Below, one piece after another: positions 26,362-36,643 of a DNA stretch of 42,775 nucleotides. Made by a program: the position numbers and the translations under genes. Location of the stretch: assembly GCA_021502835.1 (NCBI GenBank), contig JAKFGP010000053.1:1-42775 (forward strand). The letters run 5' to 3'. The notes beneath the pieces were generated by a model, which was not told the origin of the DNA, made no database searches, and saw nothing but the letters and a program-made list of their open reading frames with translations. Position 1 is the stretch's first letter. Every line of letters starts with the position of its first letter. The stretch comes from Streptomyces thinghirensis (GTDB lineage: Bacteria > Actinomycetota > Actinomycetia > Streptomycetales > Streptomycetaceae).

Positions 26362-26682
26362 TTACTGGTTCTGCGGCGGCAGCGCGGCGACGAAGGGGTG
26401 GTCGCGCTCGATCAGTCCCAGCTTGCTGGCGCCGCCGGGCGAGCCGAGCTCGTCGAAGAACTCGACGTTCGCCTTGTAGTAGTCCTTCCACTCCTCCGGA
26501 GTGTCGTCCTCGTAGAAGATCGCCCCGACCGGGCAGACCGGCTCACAGGCACCACAGTCGACGCATTCGTCCGGGTGGATGTACAAGGACCGCTGGCCCT
26601 CGTAGATGCAGTCGACCGGGCACTCCTCGATGCACGCCTTGTCCTTCACGTCGACACAAGGCTGCGCGATGACGTAGGTCAC
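26362..26682 (-). CDS. fdxA: Seven-iron ferredoxin (3Fe-4S + 4Fe-4S)
   Basis: The frame is intact: MTYVIAQPCVDVKDKACIEE, then CPVDCIYEGQRSLYIHPDEC, VDCGACEPVCPVGAIFYEDD, and a C-terminal helix (EWKDYYKANVEFFDELGSPG) ending ALPPQNQ. The 106 residues match FdxA/FdxC. The N-terminal cysteines (Cys9, Cys17, Cys21, Cys25) and the CxxCxxC...CP cluster bind a 3Fe-4S and a 4Fe-4S centre. It is a small cytosolic electron carrier for P450s, reductases or other redox enzymes. It is upstream of dapC, as in mycobacteria (Rv1177/Rv1178, from memory). It is one of the very few genes in the window with no indel. Confidence 0.97.
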   Translation of the reverse strand: MTYVIAQPCVDVKDKACIEECPVDCIYEGQRSLYIHPDECVDCGACEPVCPVGAIFYEDDTPEEWKDYYKANVEFFDELGSPGGASKLGLIERDHPFVAALPPQNQ

Positions 26683-26812
26683 GCTGTCGTTCCTCCTCGA
26701 TTGGGCGCTGGCGGGCCTCCCTCGGGCTCCGCCGCCTGGCGCGCGGGAGCGCGGCGTCGTCGATGCCCGCCCCTAGTATCTCCGTTCTTGGGCACGATCC
26801 GAACAGGAGGGG

Positions 26813-27831
26813 GTGAACCGACCCGTGGAAATCTCGCCGCAGGGCGCCTTGAGGTCCGTATCACCGTTGCTGACGTGGGCAAACGAGTCTCCGTGCGGCG
26901 CTTGAGCGAACCGGGTGTCGCGGGTGAGAAGTTTCACCGACACGGTGGGTGTTCTCACATCATGGGACGACGGTGTGCTGCGGATCACACGGAAGAGTGG
27001 CGAGTCGGTCCGTGTCCCGGAGTCCGCGCTGGTCGCGGGCGAGGTCGTGCCGTCGGCGCCGGCGCGGCGGCGCGGTCCCGCCGCCTCGTACGAGGAGCTG
27101 GCGCGGGTCGCCGCGCGGGCCTGGCGGCCGGTGGAGAGCGAGCGGCTCGGTGAGTGGGAGCTGCGGGCGGCCGCCGGGTTCACGCGGCGGGCCAACCCGT
27201 GCTCCCGCTCGGCGATCCTGGAATGCCGCTCGACGAGGCGCTGACCGCCGTACGACGCTGGTACGCCGAACGGGGTCTGCCCGCGTACGTCCAGACCGCC
27301 ACCGGGGCCGAGGGCACGCAGGAGCGCTGTGCGCGGAGCTGGAGCGGCGGGGCTGGGTGCGGGAGGTGACGGCCGAGGTGTGGACCGGCGGGGTGGGCGC
27401 AGGTCGCCGACCTGTCGGAGGGGACCGGCGTGGTCCTGTCCCGGGAGGCGGACGAGGCCTGGCTGGCGCGGTACCAGCGCAAGGGCGTGAGCGAGGTGGC
27501 TCTGCGGGTACTGGCCGACGGCCGTCGGTGTGGTTCGCGACGGTGCCCGGTGCGGACCCGCCGCCCCGGCGGCGATCGGGCGGTGTCGTGGACGGGCGGT
27601 GGGCCTCCTTCGCGGCCGTCGAGGTCGACCCCGCGCAGCGGCGCCGGGGGCTGGCGACCGCCGTGATGGCCGCGCTGGCCCGGCGGGCGCTCGACGAAGG
27701 CGCGTCGGCGGCGTGGCTCCAGGTCGAGACGGACAACGGGGGCGCGGGCGCTGTACGCCGGGATGGGCTTCGCGGCGCATCACGCGTACCACCACTACCG
27801 GGAGCCCGCGAGCGCCGGGACGGACCGGTAA
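26813..27831 (+). CDS. GNAT acetyltransferase with N-terminal SH3-like domain
   Basis: The start is GTG 26813 (close to AGGAGG) or GTG 26825. After an early indel the frame reads LEVRITVADVGKRVSVRRLS, then DTVGVLTSWDDGVLRITRKS and GESVRVPESALVAGEVVPSA, a small beta barrel. The linker has ASYEELARVAARAWRPVESE and RLGEWELRAAAGFTRRAN. The acetyltransferase core contains GRWASFAAVEVDPAQRRRGL and GLATAVMAALARRALDEGAS with the acetyl-CoA R/Q-x-x-G-x-G/A loop, AAWLQVETDNGGA, LYAGMGFAAHHAYHHYREPA across a break, and stops at 27829-27831. About 338 residues. It resembles mycobacterial Rv0428c-type GNATs (from memory). The acceptor is unknown. It diverges from fdxA, 130 bases away. Confidence 0.8.
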
Positions 27832-27861
27832 CCGATCGCCGTGGAAGGGCACGAGCAAGCT

Positions 27862-28741
27862 ATGCGTCACCCACGTTCTCGCGTCCCCGCGTCGCCGGAA
27901 CGCTCCGCCGAGCTGCGACGGCGGTTCGCCGAAGAGGCACGCTCCGAGCGGCCCGACCCGGCCACGCTGTGCCTGCTGGTGGGCGCGGCGAGGCGGACGG
28001 GGCGCTGGACGAGGCGGGTCTGGACGCCGCGCAGATGGAGCTCGACGAGCTGGCCGGACAGCTGCCGTTCCGGCCGGGTTCGCCGTCGGCCTGGGCGGCG
28101 GCGCTGCGGGACCTGCTCGGCGAGCGGTACGGCTTCCACGGGGTCGCCGCGGACTACCAGCGGCTCGAGTCGTCGTTGCTGCACGAGGTGCTGCGGCGTC
28201 GGCGCGGGCTGCCGATCATGCTGTCGGTGGTGTGGCTGGAGGTGGCCCGGCGGGCGGGGGCGCCGGTGTACGGGGTCGCGCTGCCGGGGCACTTCGTGGT
28301 CGGGTTCGGGGCGGAGTTCGGACCGGAGGAGGGGCGGGGTGCTCGCCGATCCGTTCGACGGGGGCCGGGTGCTCAGCGGGAACGACGCGGAGGTGCTGGT
28401 GGCGGGGGTGACGGGGGCCGCCCTGCGTCCGTCGATGCTGGAGCCCGCGGCGCCGTTGGAGGTGGTGTCGCGCATCCCAGAACAACATCCGGGCGTGGGC
28501 GGCGGCCCGGCCGGAGCGGTCGGATGTCGGGCTGTGGGCGATCGAGCTGGCGTTGCTGCTGCCCGCGCATGCCGCGGCGCGGCTGCGGTACGAGCGGGCT
28601 CGGTTGCTGGTGCAGCGGGGGAGTTCTCGGCGGGGGCCCGGGGGAGTTGGAGGCGTACGCGGAGGTCGTGGGGGCGGTGGACGAGGCGGTCGCGGAGCAG
28701 GTCCGGGGAGGCGCGGGGCGGCTCGCGCCATGCTCAACTGA
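27862..28741 (+). CDS. SirB1 / transglutaminase-like family protein with TPR-like tail
   Basis: I chose the ATG at 27862 (GGAAGGG upstream); a GTG at 27841 is in frame. The sequence reads SRVPASPERSAELRRRFAEE, AGLDAAQMELDELAGQLPFR across a break, AALRDLLGERYGFHGVAADY, SSLLHEVLRRRRGLPIMLSV and VWLEVARRAGAPVYGVALPG. The last two form the SirB1 signature with PGHFVVGFG, where a catalytic Cys of true transglutaminases is replaced. The C-terminus (WAIELALLLPAHAAARLRYE, RARLLVQRG) is helical and TPR-like, ending RAMLN at 28739-28741. About 293 residues. The family is widespread, cytosolic and of unproven function. Indels are present. Confidence 0.7.
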
Positions 28742-28760
28742 GACGCGAGGGCCTGTATTC

Positions 28761-28823
28761 GAGTTCCCCGTCGTCCGCCCGAAGGGCGGGCGCAGCGGCG
28801 GTCGGTGCGCAGACGGGGAACTC
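28761..28823. repeat. Nested inverted repeats after the SirB1 gene
   Basis: GAGTTCCCCGTC (28761-28772) pairs with GACGGGGAACTC (28812-28823), and between them CCGCCC (28775-28780) pairs with GGGCGG (28784-28789). The outer stem is 12 bp and perfect. It lies immediately before a classical terminator, so the 3' end of this transcript carries a compound fold. Confidence 0.6.
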
Positions 28824-28834
28824 AATAAGGCCTA

Positions 28835-28864
28835 GGGGGCGCCCGGCGAGTGCCGGGCGCCCCC
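28835..28864. terminator. 13-bp terminator between SirB1 gene and the PG-binding protein gene
   Basis: GGGGGCGCCCGGC (28835-28847) is followed by GAGT and its exact reverse complement (28852-28864), then TCG. It separates two convergent genes with stops at 28741 and 28881. Confidence 0.85.
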
Positions 28865-28880
28865 TCGTGGAGTGGCGTCG

Positions 28881-31379
28881 TCAGCTGGGGTCGGTCTCGA
28901 TGACCGCCACGCGGTCGGTCTTTCTCTTCAGGGCCTGACGCAGGGCGCCGTAGACGTCCTCGGGGGTGACGGGCGTCTTCTCACCGTTGGCGCGCGTGAT
29001 GAGCACGCCGTCGAACGTCCCGCCGTACAGTTCCTTCAGGGCGTTGAGGTCGGGCTTGTCGACGAGTTTGCCGTTGACGGCGGTGAAAAACCCGGAGGAA
29101 CTTCCACAGCGACTTCTCCGGGCTCATCAGGATGGAGTGCGCGGCGTCGGTCCGCACGGTCACCTTCGCCGACATCGCCGGCTCGGCGAACCTCCTTCTT
29201 GATCCGGTCGACCTCGGCCTTGGAGACCGTGGGCTGCTGGGTGGTCGTCGGCACGTTCACCGGGGTGGCGGTGCCCATCTCCACCTGGGCGCGGTACGCC
29301 TCCTGCACGGCCTCGGTCGACTTGGCGACGTCGATGCCCTTGCCGGCCTTGCCGTACACGGGACGGCCTTGCCGGACTCGAACTTGACGGTGCCCTCGGT
29401 CACCGATCCGGCCCGCCGGCAGGCGTCCTCCGGGGCCGCGTGCAGCTTCTCCTCGTCGACGGGCATGACCGGGCGGCGACGACACGCTGCCGGCCGAGGA
29501 GGAGCCGAACACGGACATCGGGTTGTAGTCGCTCTTCGCCGCCGCGCTGGCCGTGGCCTGCGTGTCGAGTGGAGCCCCGCCTGGTCCGGCTTCAGGGAGA
29601 CCGTCTCGCCGCCGACCGTGAGCTTGAGCGGCTTGCTCGCGCGGGCGGAGAGGACGTCGTCCAGCTTCTCGACGGCGTCGTCGCGCGTGCCGCCGCCGAT
29701 GTCGACGCCCAGCACGGTGGTGCCCTTCGGCACGTCGGAACGGTTCATGAGCAGGCCGGCGCCGTAGGTGACACCGGCGACGAAGACCAGGCCGCCACGA
29801 GCAGCGGGAGCTTCCCGCGCCCTTCTTCTTGGCCGGCTTGGCGGAGCTCGCCGGGGGCGCGGAGACCGGCTCGGGCAGCTTCGGGGGCGTGTGCGGCAGC
29901 GGTCCGTCGGCGGACGTGCCCTGGAACGGCGCGTTCCGGTCGGTCGGCACGACGGGGATGCCGCTGGTGGACGGTGTTCCCGGAGACGTTGTCCGGGTTG
30001 CTGTAACCGGCGGTGCCCGGCTCGGGGGCCGGCTTCTGCGGGGTGAGGATCGCGGTGTCGTCGCTGAGCCCACCGCCGGGGCCAGACGGACGGCGTCGGC
30101 GCCGGGGCCGGTGCCGGGGCCGGTGCCGGGGCCGGGGCCGCCGCAATCTGCCCGGGCCGGCGGGGCCACCGGGGCCGCCAGGACTACCGGGACTACCGGG
30201 ACCGCCCGGTCCACCCGGAACCGCCCGGACCACCCGGACCACCGGGGCCCCCGGACCACCGAGACCGCCCGGACCGCCCGGACTACCGGAACCACCCGGA
30301 CCACCGGGACCGCCCAGGCCGTTCGGTGCGGGCCCGCGCTGTCCGCTGGGCGCGCGCCGGGCCGCCGGGTGTCCTGGGCCGGCCCAGGTCGCCGAGGTCG
30401 CCGACCGGGGGCGGCGTCAGCCGGCTGTCGCCGGTGACCGGGCCGCTCGTCACGCCCGCGGGACCCCGGGTGTCGCCGTACGGGGACTGCCCGTTCGGGC
30501 CGCCTCTGCCCGCTGCGGGGGCCGGGGCCCTGATTGCCCTGCCCGTTCTCCGAGAAGTACGGCAGGTCGTCGCGGCGCGGTTCGGCGCCGCCGTCGGAGC
30601 GCGGGCGGGTGCCGTTGCCGTTGCCCAGCGGTCCGGCCGCCAGCGCCTCGGTCACGTCGAAGGAGCCGGTGCCGCCACCGTGGCCGGGCGCCACGGGTCC
30701 GCCCGTCGCCCCGGAGAGACCGGCGCCGCCCGTGGCGCCGGGCCGGAGCCGCCCGGCACGTTCATGGAGCCGACGACGCCACCGGGACGGCCACTCCCCG
30801 CCGCCCGGTCGCGCACCGGCACCGGAAGCACCGGCACCCGGTCCGCGGCACCCGCGGGCCCGCGGTGGGCGCGCCCGGCGTACCGGCCGCCGCGCCGGAA
30901 CCGCCGGAACCCCCGGGCAGACCGGCACCGTTGGTGGAGCCGCCGCCCTGAGCGCCCTTTGGCCGGGCCGGACTTGCGCGGCGCGAACCAGTCGCTGGCC
31001 GGCTTGTCCTCGGTCGGCCGGGCGGGCTGCCCCGGCTCGGCGGGGCCCTCGACGGCGCCCGAGGGCTCTGCGGCGCTCGGTGCCGACGTGGGCGCGGACC
31101 GCTCGGCCGTCGTCTCCGTGTCACCGGCGGCGCCCTCGGCGTCCGTGACGGGCTTGCGCACGACGACCGGCGGGATGGGCCGCGATCCCGGGATGTTGAT
31201 CCGGATTCGGGTCGTCAGCGTCGTCTCGGTCTTGCGCTCCTCCGGCCGCGAGGCCGAACGGCCCGCGTCCGCACCGGCGTCGGAAGCCGTGGGTGTCCCG
31301 TAGGCGGGGTGCCCGACGGGTATGCGGCTCCGCCGCGCCCGTGGGGCCCGGAGGACGAACTGTCAGTTTCACGACTCAA
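28881..31379 (-). CDS. Large membrane protein: collagen-like cytoplasmic region + YoaR/VanW-type PG-binding domain
   Basis: I place the start at TTG 31377-31379 because GGGAG lies 8 bases upstream and the frame reads [20 protein letters not shown]. The N-terminal 500 residues are low-complexity: acidic/proline-rich ([20 protein letters not shown]), then glycine-rich, including a collagen-like Gly-X-Y run. A basic KKKGRGKLP precedes one membrane helix (about residue 540). The outer part reads [40 protein letters not shown] and [18 protein letters not shown], the PG_binding_4 fold found beside VanW domains. [23 protein letters not shown] and [20 protein letters not shown] end it. About 832 residues. 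It is probably a wall-sensing or wall-anchoring protein. Numerous indels are present. Confidence 0.7.
30150..30325 (-). repeat. Collagen-like Gly-X-Y repeat tract within the PG-binding protein
   Basis: Read on the minus strand, units such as GGTCCGGGT, GGTCCGGGC and GGTAGTCCC recur head to tail for about 170 bases and encode Gly-Pro-Gly and Gly-Ser-Pro triplets ([20 protein letters not shown]). The frame changes within the tract, so its exact length is unreliable. Confidence 0.65.
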
Positions 31380-31535
31380 GGCAGGTTCTCCCGGTTGGCT
31401 CCGCCGCCCGGCACACCAGAAAGCGGGCGGCTCGGCGGCGCGCACCACCATACTGGCCACTTCTCGCGCGTATCCCGTGACCGCCGGGGAAACCCCCACC
31501 GGACTCGCACGCCCGCGCCGCTGCGAAGTAGTACG

Positions 31536-31971
31536 TCACTCGCCGTCGGACGGCGTCGCCGTCCGGTTGCCGCACCGGTGCGAGGGTGGCGCACATCACA
31601 GCGACGGCGATCCCGCCGAGCAGGAAGAGGTAGGAGCCGCTGCCGGCCGCGAAGAGGAAGTCGCCCTCGGGGCGGCTGGTCGTGAGCAGGACCACGGCGA
31701 GCGCCCAGCCCGCCCCGGCGGGCGCGGACGGCCCCGCCCCGGCGGCCCACGGCCCGGCCCGCTCCGACGCAGAGTCCCGCCTCGGCGGCCAGCGCGAGCA
31801 GCAGCCCGCCCGGGAACCACCCCGGCTGCACCAGCGCGCCCGCCACCCCGACCAGGGCGCCGAGCACGAAGAGCCCCCAGATAGAGGGCGGCCCGCCCGA
31901 GCGAGGGCGGCGCGCAGCGGCTGGGCCAGGGCGGAGGTCGTCGGCTCGGTACGCCCGCTCGCTGACGCCAC
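31536..31971 (-). CDS. DUF6113 membrane protein
   Basis: The GTG at 31969-31971 gives [20 protein letters not shown]. After a break the sequence is [40 protein letters not shown], then [40 protein letters not shown] and [20 protein letters not shown], four membrane helices in about 145 residues. I take the stop as the TGA at 31536-31538 after one indel, leaving a 156-base gap before the TTG start of the next gene; reading on without the indel would give an end at 31376, overlapping that start. The true start may lie a few codons upstream. It follows mshB and is probably co-transcribed. No function known. Confidence 0.6.
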
Positions 31972-31989
31972 CTCGATCCCCGCGTCCCG

Positions 31990-32865
31990 GTGATCCCGTC
32001 GGTCCCTGCGATCCCGGCGAAGAGGTCGCTCTCGCGGCCGTCACCGTCCCCGGACCGCTCACCGCGCACCAGTTCGTAGTACTCGGTGGTGAAGACCGGC
32101 TGGGCCAGTTCGTTGGAGAGGACGAAGTACGGCTCGGCGACGGTGATCTGCGTGACGTGCGCGCGCATGGCCGCGGTCTTGGCGGCGTTCGCGCCGCCGT
32201 CGCCCCGGATCTCGGTGGTGATCCGCTCGTCGTCGACGACGCCCGGTAGGTTCTCGACGCCGGCCGCCTTCCTCGAAGGGCAGGCCGGGCAGGTCATCGC
32301 GGAGGCGGGCGAAGGCGTCCTCGGCGACGGTACGGGGACGCGGTTCCAGTAGACCTTGTCGACCGGGCACTCCGCCTCGGCCGCCAGCTCGGCGGCGCGC
32401 ATGGCGATGCGGTGGGCCTGGATGTGGTCGGGGTGGCCGTAGCCGCCGTCGGGGTCGTAGGTGACGAGCACCTGGGGACGCACCTCGCGGATCACCTCGA
32501 CGAGGAGTTCGGCGGCCCGGTCGACGTCCGCCTGCCGCAGGTAGCCGGGGGTCGTCGTTGTCGGGCAGACCCATCATCCCGGAGTCGGCGAACCGTCCAG
32601 GCCCGCCGAGCAGCCGGAAGTCCTCGACGCCGAGCGCGCGCATCGCCGCCGCCAGCTCGCCCCTGCGGTGCCCGCCCAGGGCGGCTCCGGTCAGGTGCCC
32701 CAGCTCGGGCGGGATGACCTCGCCCCGCCCCCCGAGGGTGCAGGTCACCAGCGTCACGTGGGCGCCTTCGGCGGCATACCTGGCCATGGTGACGCCGTTG
32801 TTGATCGACTCGTCGTCCGGGTGCGCGTGCACCAGCAGCAGACGCCGGGCCGGGAGTTCCGTCAT
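31990..32865 (-). CDS. mshB: Mycothiol biosynthesis deacetylase MshB
   Basis: The ATG at 32863-32865 follows GGTGGAG and gives [20 protein letters not shown], the AHPDD zinc motif of the PIG-L/MshB family. It continues [52 protein letters not shown] text, [40 protein letters not shown] (third zinc His in GHPDH) and [20 protein letters not shown] before YYELVRGER. It removes acetate from GlcNAc-inositol in mycothiol synthesis, in the cytosol. The family is about 290 residues; the end is obscured by an indel, and my left boundary is approximate. Its position on the MshB/DUF6113 strand matches other streptomycetes. Confidence 0.88.
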
Positions 32866-32909
32866 GGACTCCACCTATGAGGCCGCGCGCTCGTCCTCGT
32901 ACCTAGGGA

Positions 32910-32929
32910 GACCGTCCGTGGGGACGGTC
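32910..32929. terminator. Small hairpin between the 64-residue gene and mshB
   Basis: GACCGTCC and GGACGGTC form an 8-bp perfect stem around GTGG, starting 4 bases after the upstream stop codon. It may end the short transcript or reduce read-through into mshB. Confidence 0.55.
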
Positions 32930-32932
32930 CAC

Positions 32933-33126
32933 TCAGAAGTTGATGCTCCCGATCATCCCCGCGAGGTTCGTCGTCAGCTCACTGATCGTGGGCGCGACGG
33001 TCGACGAAGCCAGGTAGAAGCCGAGGAGCATGTACACGACCGCGTGCCCCGCCTTCAACCTGACTTCTTGACCAGCAGGAAGACGATGATCGCCAGCAGC
33101 ACAACCGCCGAAATCGAGAGTGCCAC
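32933..33126 (-). CDS. Small two-helix membrane protein (about 64 aa)
   Basis: A GTG at 33124-33126 gives VALSISAVVLLAIIVFLLVK, then after one indel KSGLKAGHAVVYMLLGFYLA and SSTVAPTISELTTNLAGMIG, ending SINF at 32933-32935. Two hydrophobic segments (about residues 3-19 and 28-44) make it an inner-membrane hairpin with a polar, Thr/Ser-rich end. I recall near-identical proteins beside mshB in other Streptomyces, but no function. It diverges from the S9 peptidase gene, whose start is 200 bases away. Confidence 0.75.
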
Positions 33127-33326
33127 GGCGGCTCACCCCTCCAATAAGCCCAGGGACATGGGGAGGGTCGGACGCGGTCGGACGCGGTCCCACCTTGGGG
33201 CAGATAAATCCACGCAGCGGGCACCTGGTTGATACCCACTATGCGCTAGTGATCATAACTATCCGTGCGCGCGCATCTCTCGGCGCACGGCCGCACAAGG
33301 GGGCGCATGGCCAATATGGTCAAGGC

Positions 33327-35438
33327 ATGACGACCGAGTCCGACTCCTTCCCCAAACGGCACGCCCGCACCCAGCGGTTCACGCTCGGCGCGCCGCGTTC
33401 GTTCACCGTGGCACCCGACGGGTCCCGGGTCGCCTTCCTGCGCTCCGGTACCGGCACGGACCGGGCCAATTTGCTGTGGATCCTCGATACCGAAGAGGGC
33501 GGCGAGCGCGTCGCCGCCGATCCGCGCGCCCTCCTGGGCGGCGCCGAGGAGCGTCTGTCGCCCGAGGGAGCGGGCGCGGCGTGAGCGCAGCCGCGAGGGC
33601 GGTGCCGGCATCGTCGGCTACGCCACCGACGCGGCCGTCGAGCTGGCCTCTTTCGCCTTGTCAGGGCGGCTCTTCGCGGCCGAACTGCGGGCCGGGACGG
33701 CGCGCGAACTGCCCACCCCCGGACCGGTCATCGACCCGCGCCCCTCCCCCGACGGCCGGCACATCGCCTACGTCGCCCGGGGCGCCTGCGGGTCGTGGGT
33801 GCCGAGGGAGACGGGGACAGGGCGCTGGCCGAGACGGACACGGAGGGCGTCACCCACGGCTCGCCGAGTTCGTCGCCGCCGAGGAGATGGGGCGCGGCCG
33901 GGGCTTCTGGTGGGGCCCGGGTCGGACCGGCTGCTGTGGCACGCGTGGACGACACGCCGGTCAGCCGGTGGTGGATCTCCGACCCGGCCCATCCCGAGCG
34001 TGATCCGCACCAGGTGCGGTACCCGGCGGCAGGCACCGCCAACGCGGACGTGCGGCTGTTCGTGATCGGGTTGGACGGGGGCGCACGGAGGTCCTCTGGG
34101 ACCGGGCGCGGTATCCGTATCTGGCGCGAGTGCACTGGTCGGCGGCGGGTGCACCGCTCCTCCTCGTACAGGCGCGCGACCAGCGCAGCCAGTTGTTCCT
34201 GGCCGTGGACACCGAGTCCGGGGCGACCCGGATGGTGCACGCCGACGAAGATCCAGTTTGGCTGGAACTCTTCCCCGGCGTGCCCTGCTGGAGCCCCTCC
34301 AGGCGCTCGTGCGGGATCGCCGACGAGGGCGGCGCGCGCGTGCTGGCGGTCGGTGAACGACCGCTCACGGGAGCCCAGTTGCATCTGCGGGCGGTGCTGG
34401 ACGTCTCCGGCGACGACGTGCTGGTTTCCGCGTCGGCGGGCGAGGACGCCGCCGAGCCGGAGACCGGCGAAGTGCACGTGTACCGGGTGAACGAACTCGG
34501 CGTGGAGCGCGTCTCGCAGGAGCCCGGCGTGCACTCGGCGGTGCGCGCCGGGAGGCGTGACCGTTCTCGTCTCCGCGACGCTCGACCGGCCGGGGACCCG
34601 GGTGCGGGTTCTGCGGGATGGGAAGCCGCTGGCGACCGTCGCCTCTTACGCCGAAGACCCCGGTTTGTCCCCGCGCGTGACGCTCACCGAAGGGGGCGCG
34701 CCGTGTCCCGTGCGCCGTGCTTATGCCAAGGGACTACCACGGTGACACCCCCCTCCCCGTGCTCCTGGACCCGTACGGTGGCCCGCACGGTCAGCGCGTG
34801 GTGGCCGCGCACAACGCCCACCTCACGTCGCAGTGGTTCGCCGACCAAGGGCTTCGCGGTCGTCGTCGCCGACGGGCGGGGCACTCCGGGGCGCTCCCCC
34901 GCCTGGGAGAAGGCCATCAAGGACGACGTGGCCGCGGTCGTGCTCCAGGACCAGGTGGACGCGCTCCAGGCCCTCGCCGCGGACTTCCCGCTCGACCTGA
35001 ACCGCGTCGCCATCCGTGGCTGGTCCTTCGGTGGCTATCTGGCCGCCCCTGGCGGCCCTGCGCCGCCCGGACGTCTTCCACGCCGCCGTCGTGGGCGCCC
35101 CGGTCACCGACCTGCGGCTGTACGACACCCACTACGAGGAGCGCTACATCGGCCACCCGGGCGAGCAACCGGAGGTCTACCGCCGCAACTCGGTGATCGA
35201 CGACGCGGGCCTGGTCGACGCCGCCGAGCCGCGGCGCCCCATGATGATCATCCACGGGCTCGCGGACGACAACGTGGCGGTCGCCCACTCCCTGCGGCTG
35301 TCCTCGGCCCTGCTGACGCGGGCCGCCCGCACGAGGTGCTCCCGCTGTCCGGCGTCACGCACATGACCCCGCAGGAGTCGGTCGCAGAGAACTTGCTGCT
35401 GCTCCAGGTCGACTTCCTCAAAGAGGTCACTGGCGTAG
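33327..35438 (+). CDS. Prolyl oligopeptidase-family (S9) serine peptidase
   Basis: The ATG at 33327 gives MTTESDSFPKRHARTQRFTL, then repeated beta-propeller strands (SFTVAPDGSRVAFLRSG, VIDPRPSPDGRHIAYVARGA, HWSAAGAPLLLVQARDQRSQ). The C-terminal alpha/beta-hydrolase has VLLDPYGGPHGQRVVAAHNA, WEKAIKDDVAAVVLQDQVDA, AIRGWSFGGYLAA (nucleophile Ser in GWSFGG), MMIIHGLADDNVAVAHSLRL (Asp) and SGVTHMTPQESVAENLLLLQ (His). One extra A near 35420 hides the true end, DFLKRSLA at the TAG 35436-35438; without it the frame would run to 35518. About 704 residues of the DPP4/acylaminoacyl type, no signal peptide, so cytosolic. It probably trims peptides, fitting the peptide transporters nearby. Confidence 0.88.
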
Positions 35439-35511
35439 TGTCACACGAAGGCACCAACCGCTTTAACACGCAGGCAACTTCACCGAAGCGGCACCGATAT
35501 ACGGACGCGCG

Positions 35512-35525
35512 ACGCTGATCAGCGT
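35512..35525. promoter_or_regulatory. Perfect 14-bp palindrome at the convergent end
   Basis: ACGCTGATCAGCGT is fully self-complementary and lies between the peptidase stop (35438) and the OppF-type stop (35567). As RNA it would fold without a loop, so it is more likely a protein site or part of a larger terminator than a simple hairpin. Confidence 0.4.
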
Positions 35526-35566
35526 ACGGCCGTGCGGGTGCCGTAAGCGAGCCGGGGAGCGCCATG

Positions 35567-36643
35567 TCACCCCGGCCCGCTGCCGTGCCCGCCACCGTCT
35601 CCATCCGTCTCATGGGGCACCACCTGCTTCTCCTCCGCGAAGTGACAGGCCGAGTCGTGGGCCGCGGGACCGGTGGCATGACGGAACTCGGCGGGGACGG
35701 CGAGCGCCGGTACCTCCAGGGCGCAGCGCTCCCGCGCCTTCCAGCAGCGGGTCCGGAAACGGCAGCCGGACGGGATGTTGGTCGGGGACGGCACGTCGCC
35801 GGCCAGGATGATGCGCTCACGGTGCTCCCGGGCCTCCGGGGTCGGGCACCGGCACGGCGGACAGCAGCGCCTGGGTGTAGGGGTGCGTGGGATGGTCGTA
35901 GATCTCGGCGTCGCGGCCGGTCTCCACGATCCGGCCGAGGTACATCACGCCGACCCGGTCCGAGATGTGCCGGACGATGGACAGGTCGTGGGCGATGAAG
36001 ATGTAGGACAGGTCGAACTCGTCCTGGAGCCGGCCCATCAGGTTGATCACTTGCGCCTGGACGGACACGTCGAGGGCCGAGACCGGCTCGTCCGCGACGA
36101 TGATCTCCGGGCGCAGCGCCAGTCCCCGCGCGATGCCGATGCGCTGGCGCTGGCCGCCGGAGAACTGGTGGGGGTAGCGGTTGATGTACTCGGGGTTGAG
36201 GCCGACGACGTCCAGCAGGTGCTGCACCCTCCCCGCCGGTCGCCTTTCGGCGCCACCTCCGGGTGGATGTCGTACGCCTCCCCGATGATGTCGCCCACGG
36301 TCATGCGGGGGTTGAGGGAGGTGTAGGGGTCCTGGAACACCATCTGGATGTTGCGGCGTACGGACTTGAGGGCCTTGCCCGACAGCTTGGTGATGTCCTC
36401 GCCCTTGTAGCGGATCTCGCCGGCCGTCGGCTTCTCCAGGTTGACCAGCATCTTGGCGACCGTGGACTTGCCGCAGCCGGACTCGCCGACGATGCCCAGG
36501 GTCTCGCCGCGGTCGAGGTGGAAGTCGACGCCGTCGACCGCCTTGACCGCGCCGACCTGCTTCTTGAAGAGGATGCCGGTGGTGAGCGGGTAGTGCTTGA
36601 CGAGACCGCGGACTTCGAGGATCGGCTCGGTCGTCTCAGCCAT
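35567..36643 (-). CDS. Oligopeptide ABC transporter ATPase (OppF/DppF type)
   Basis: The ATG at 36641-36643 gives [20 protein letters not shown] and overlaps the OppD-type stop by 8 bases (ATGGCTGA). Walker A is [16 protein letters not shown], the Q-loop [20 protein letters not shown], the signature [20 protein letters not shown], Walker [15 protein letters not shown] and the switch His [13 protein letters not shown]. The C-terminal oligopeptide-transporter extension reads [20 protein letters not shown], with the four Cys that can hold an iron-sulfur cluster, and ends in a Gly/His-rich tail. 358 residues with two indels. It drives uptake with its OppD-type partner. It is the last gene of the five-gene operon. 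Confidence 0.9.

Noticed and set aside
31376..31379. TTGA overlap joining DUF6113 directly to the PG-binding protein gene
   Set aside because: It requires about 54 extra residues that do not look like the DUF6113 family. A stop at 31536 after one indel fits the usual C-terminus better, though the point is not settled.
35439..35518. Extension of the S9 peptidase to 35518
   Set aside because: Removing one A near 35420 gives the conserved end DFLKRSLA followed by TAG. The extension has no family similarity.
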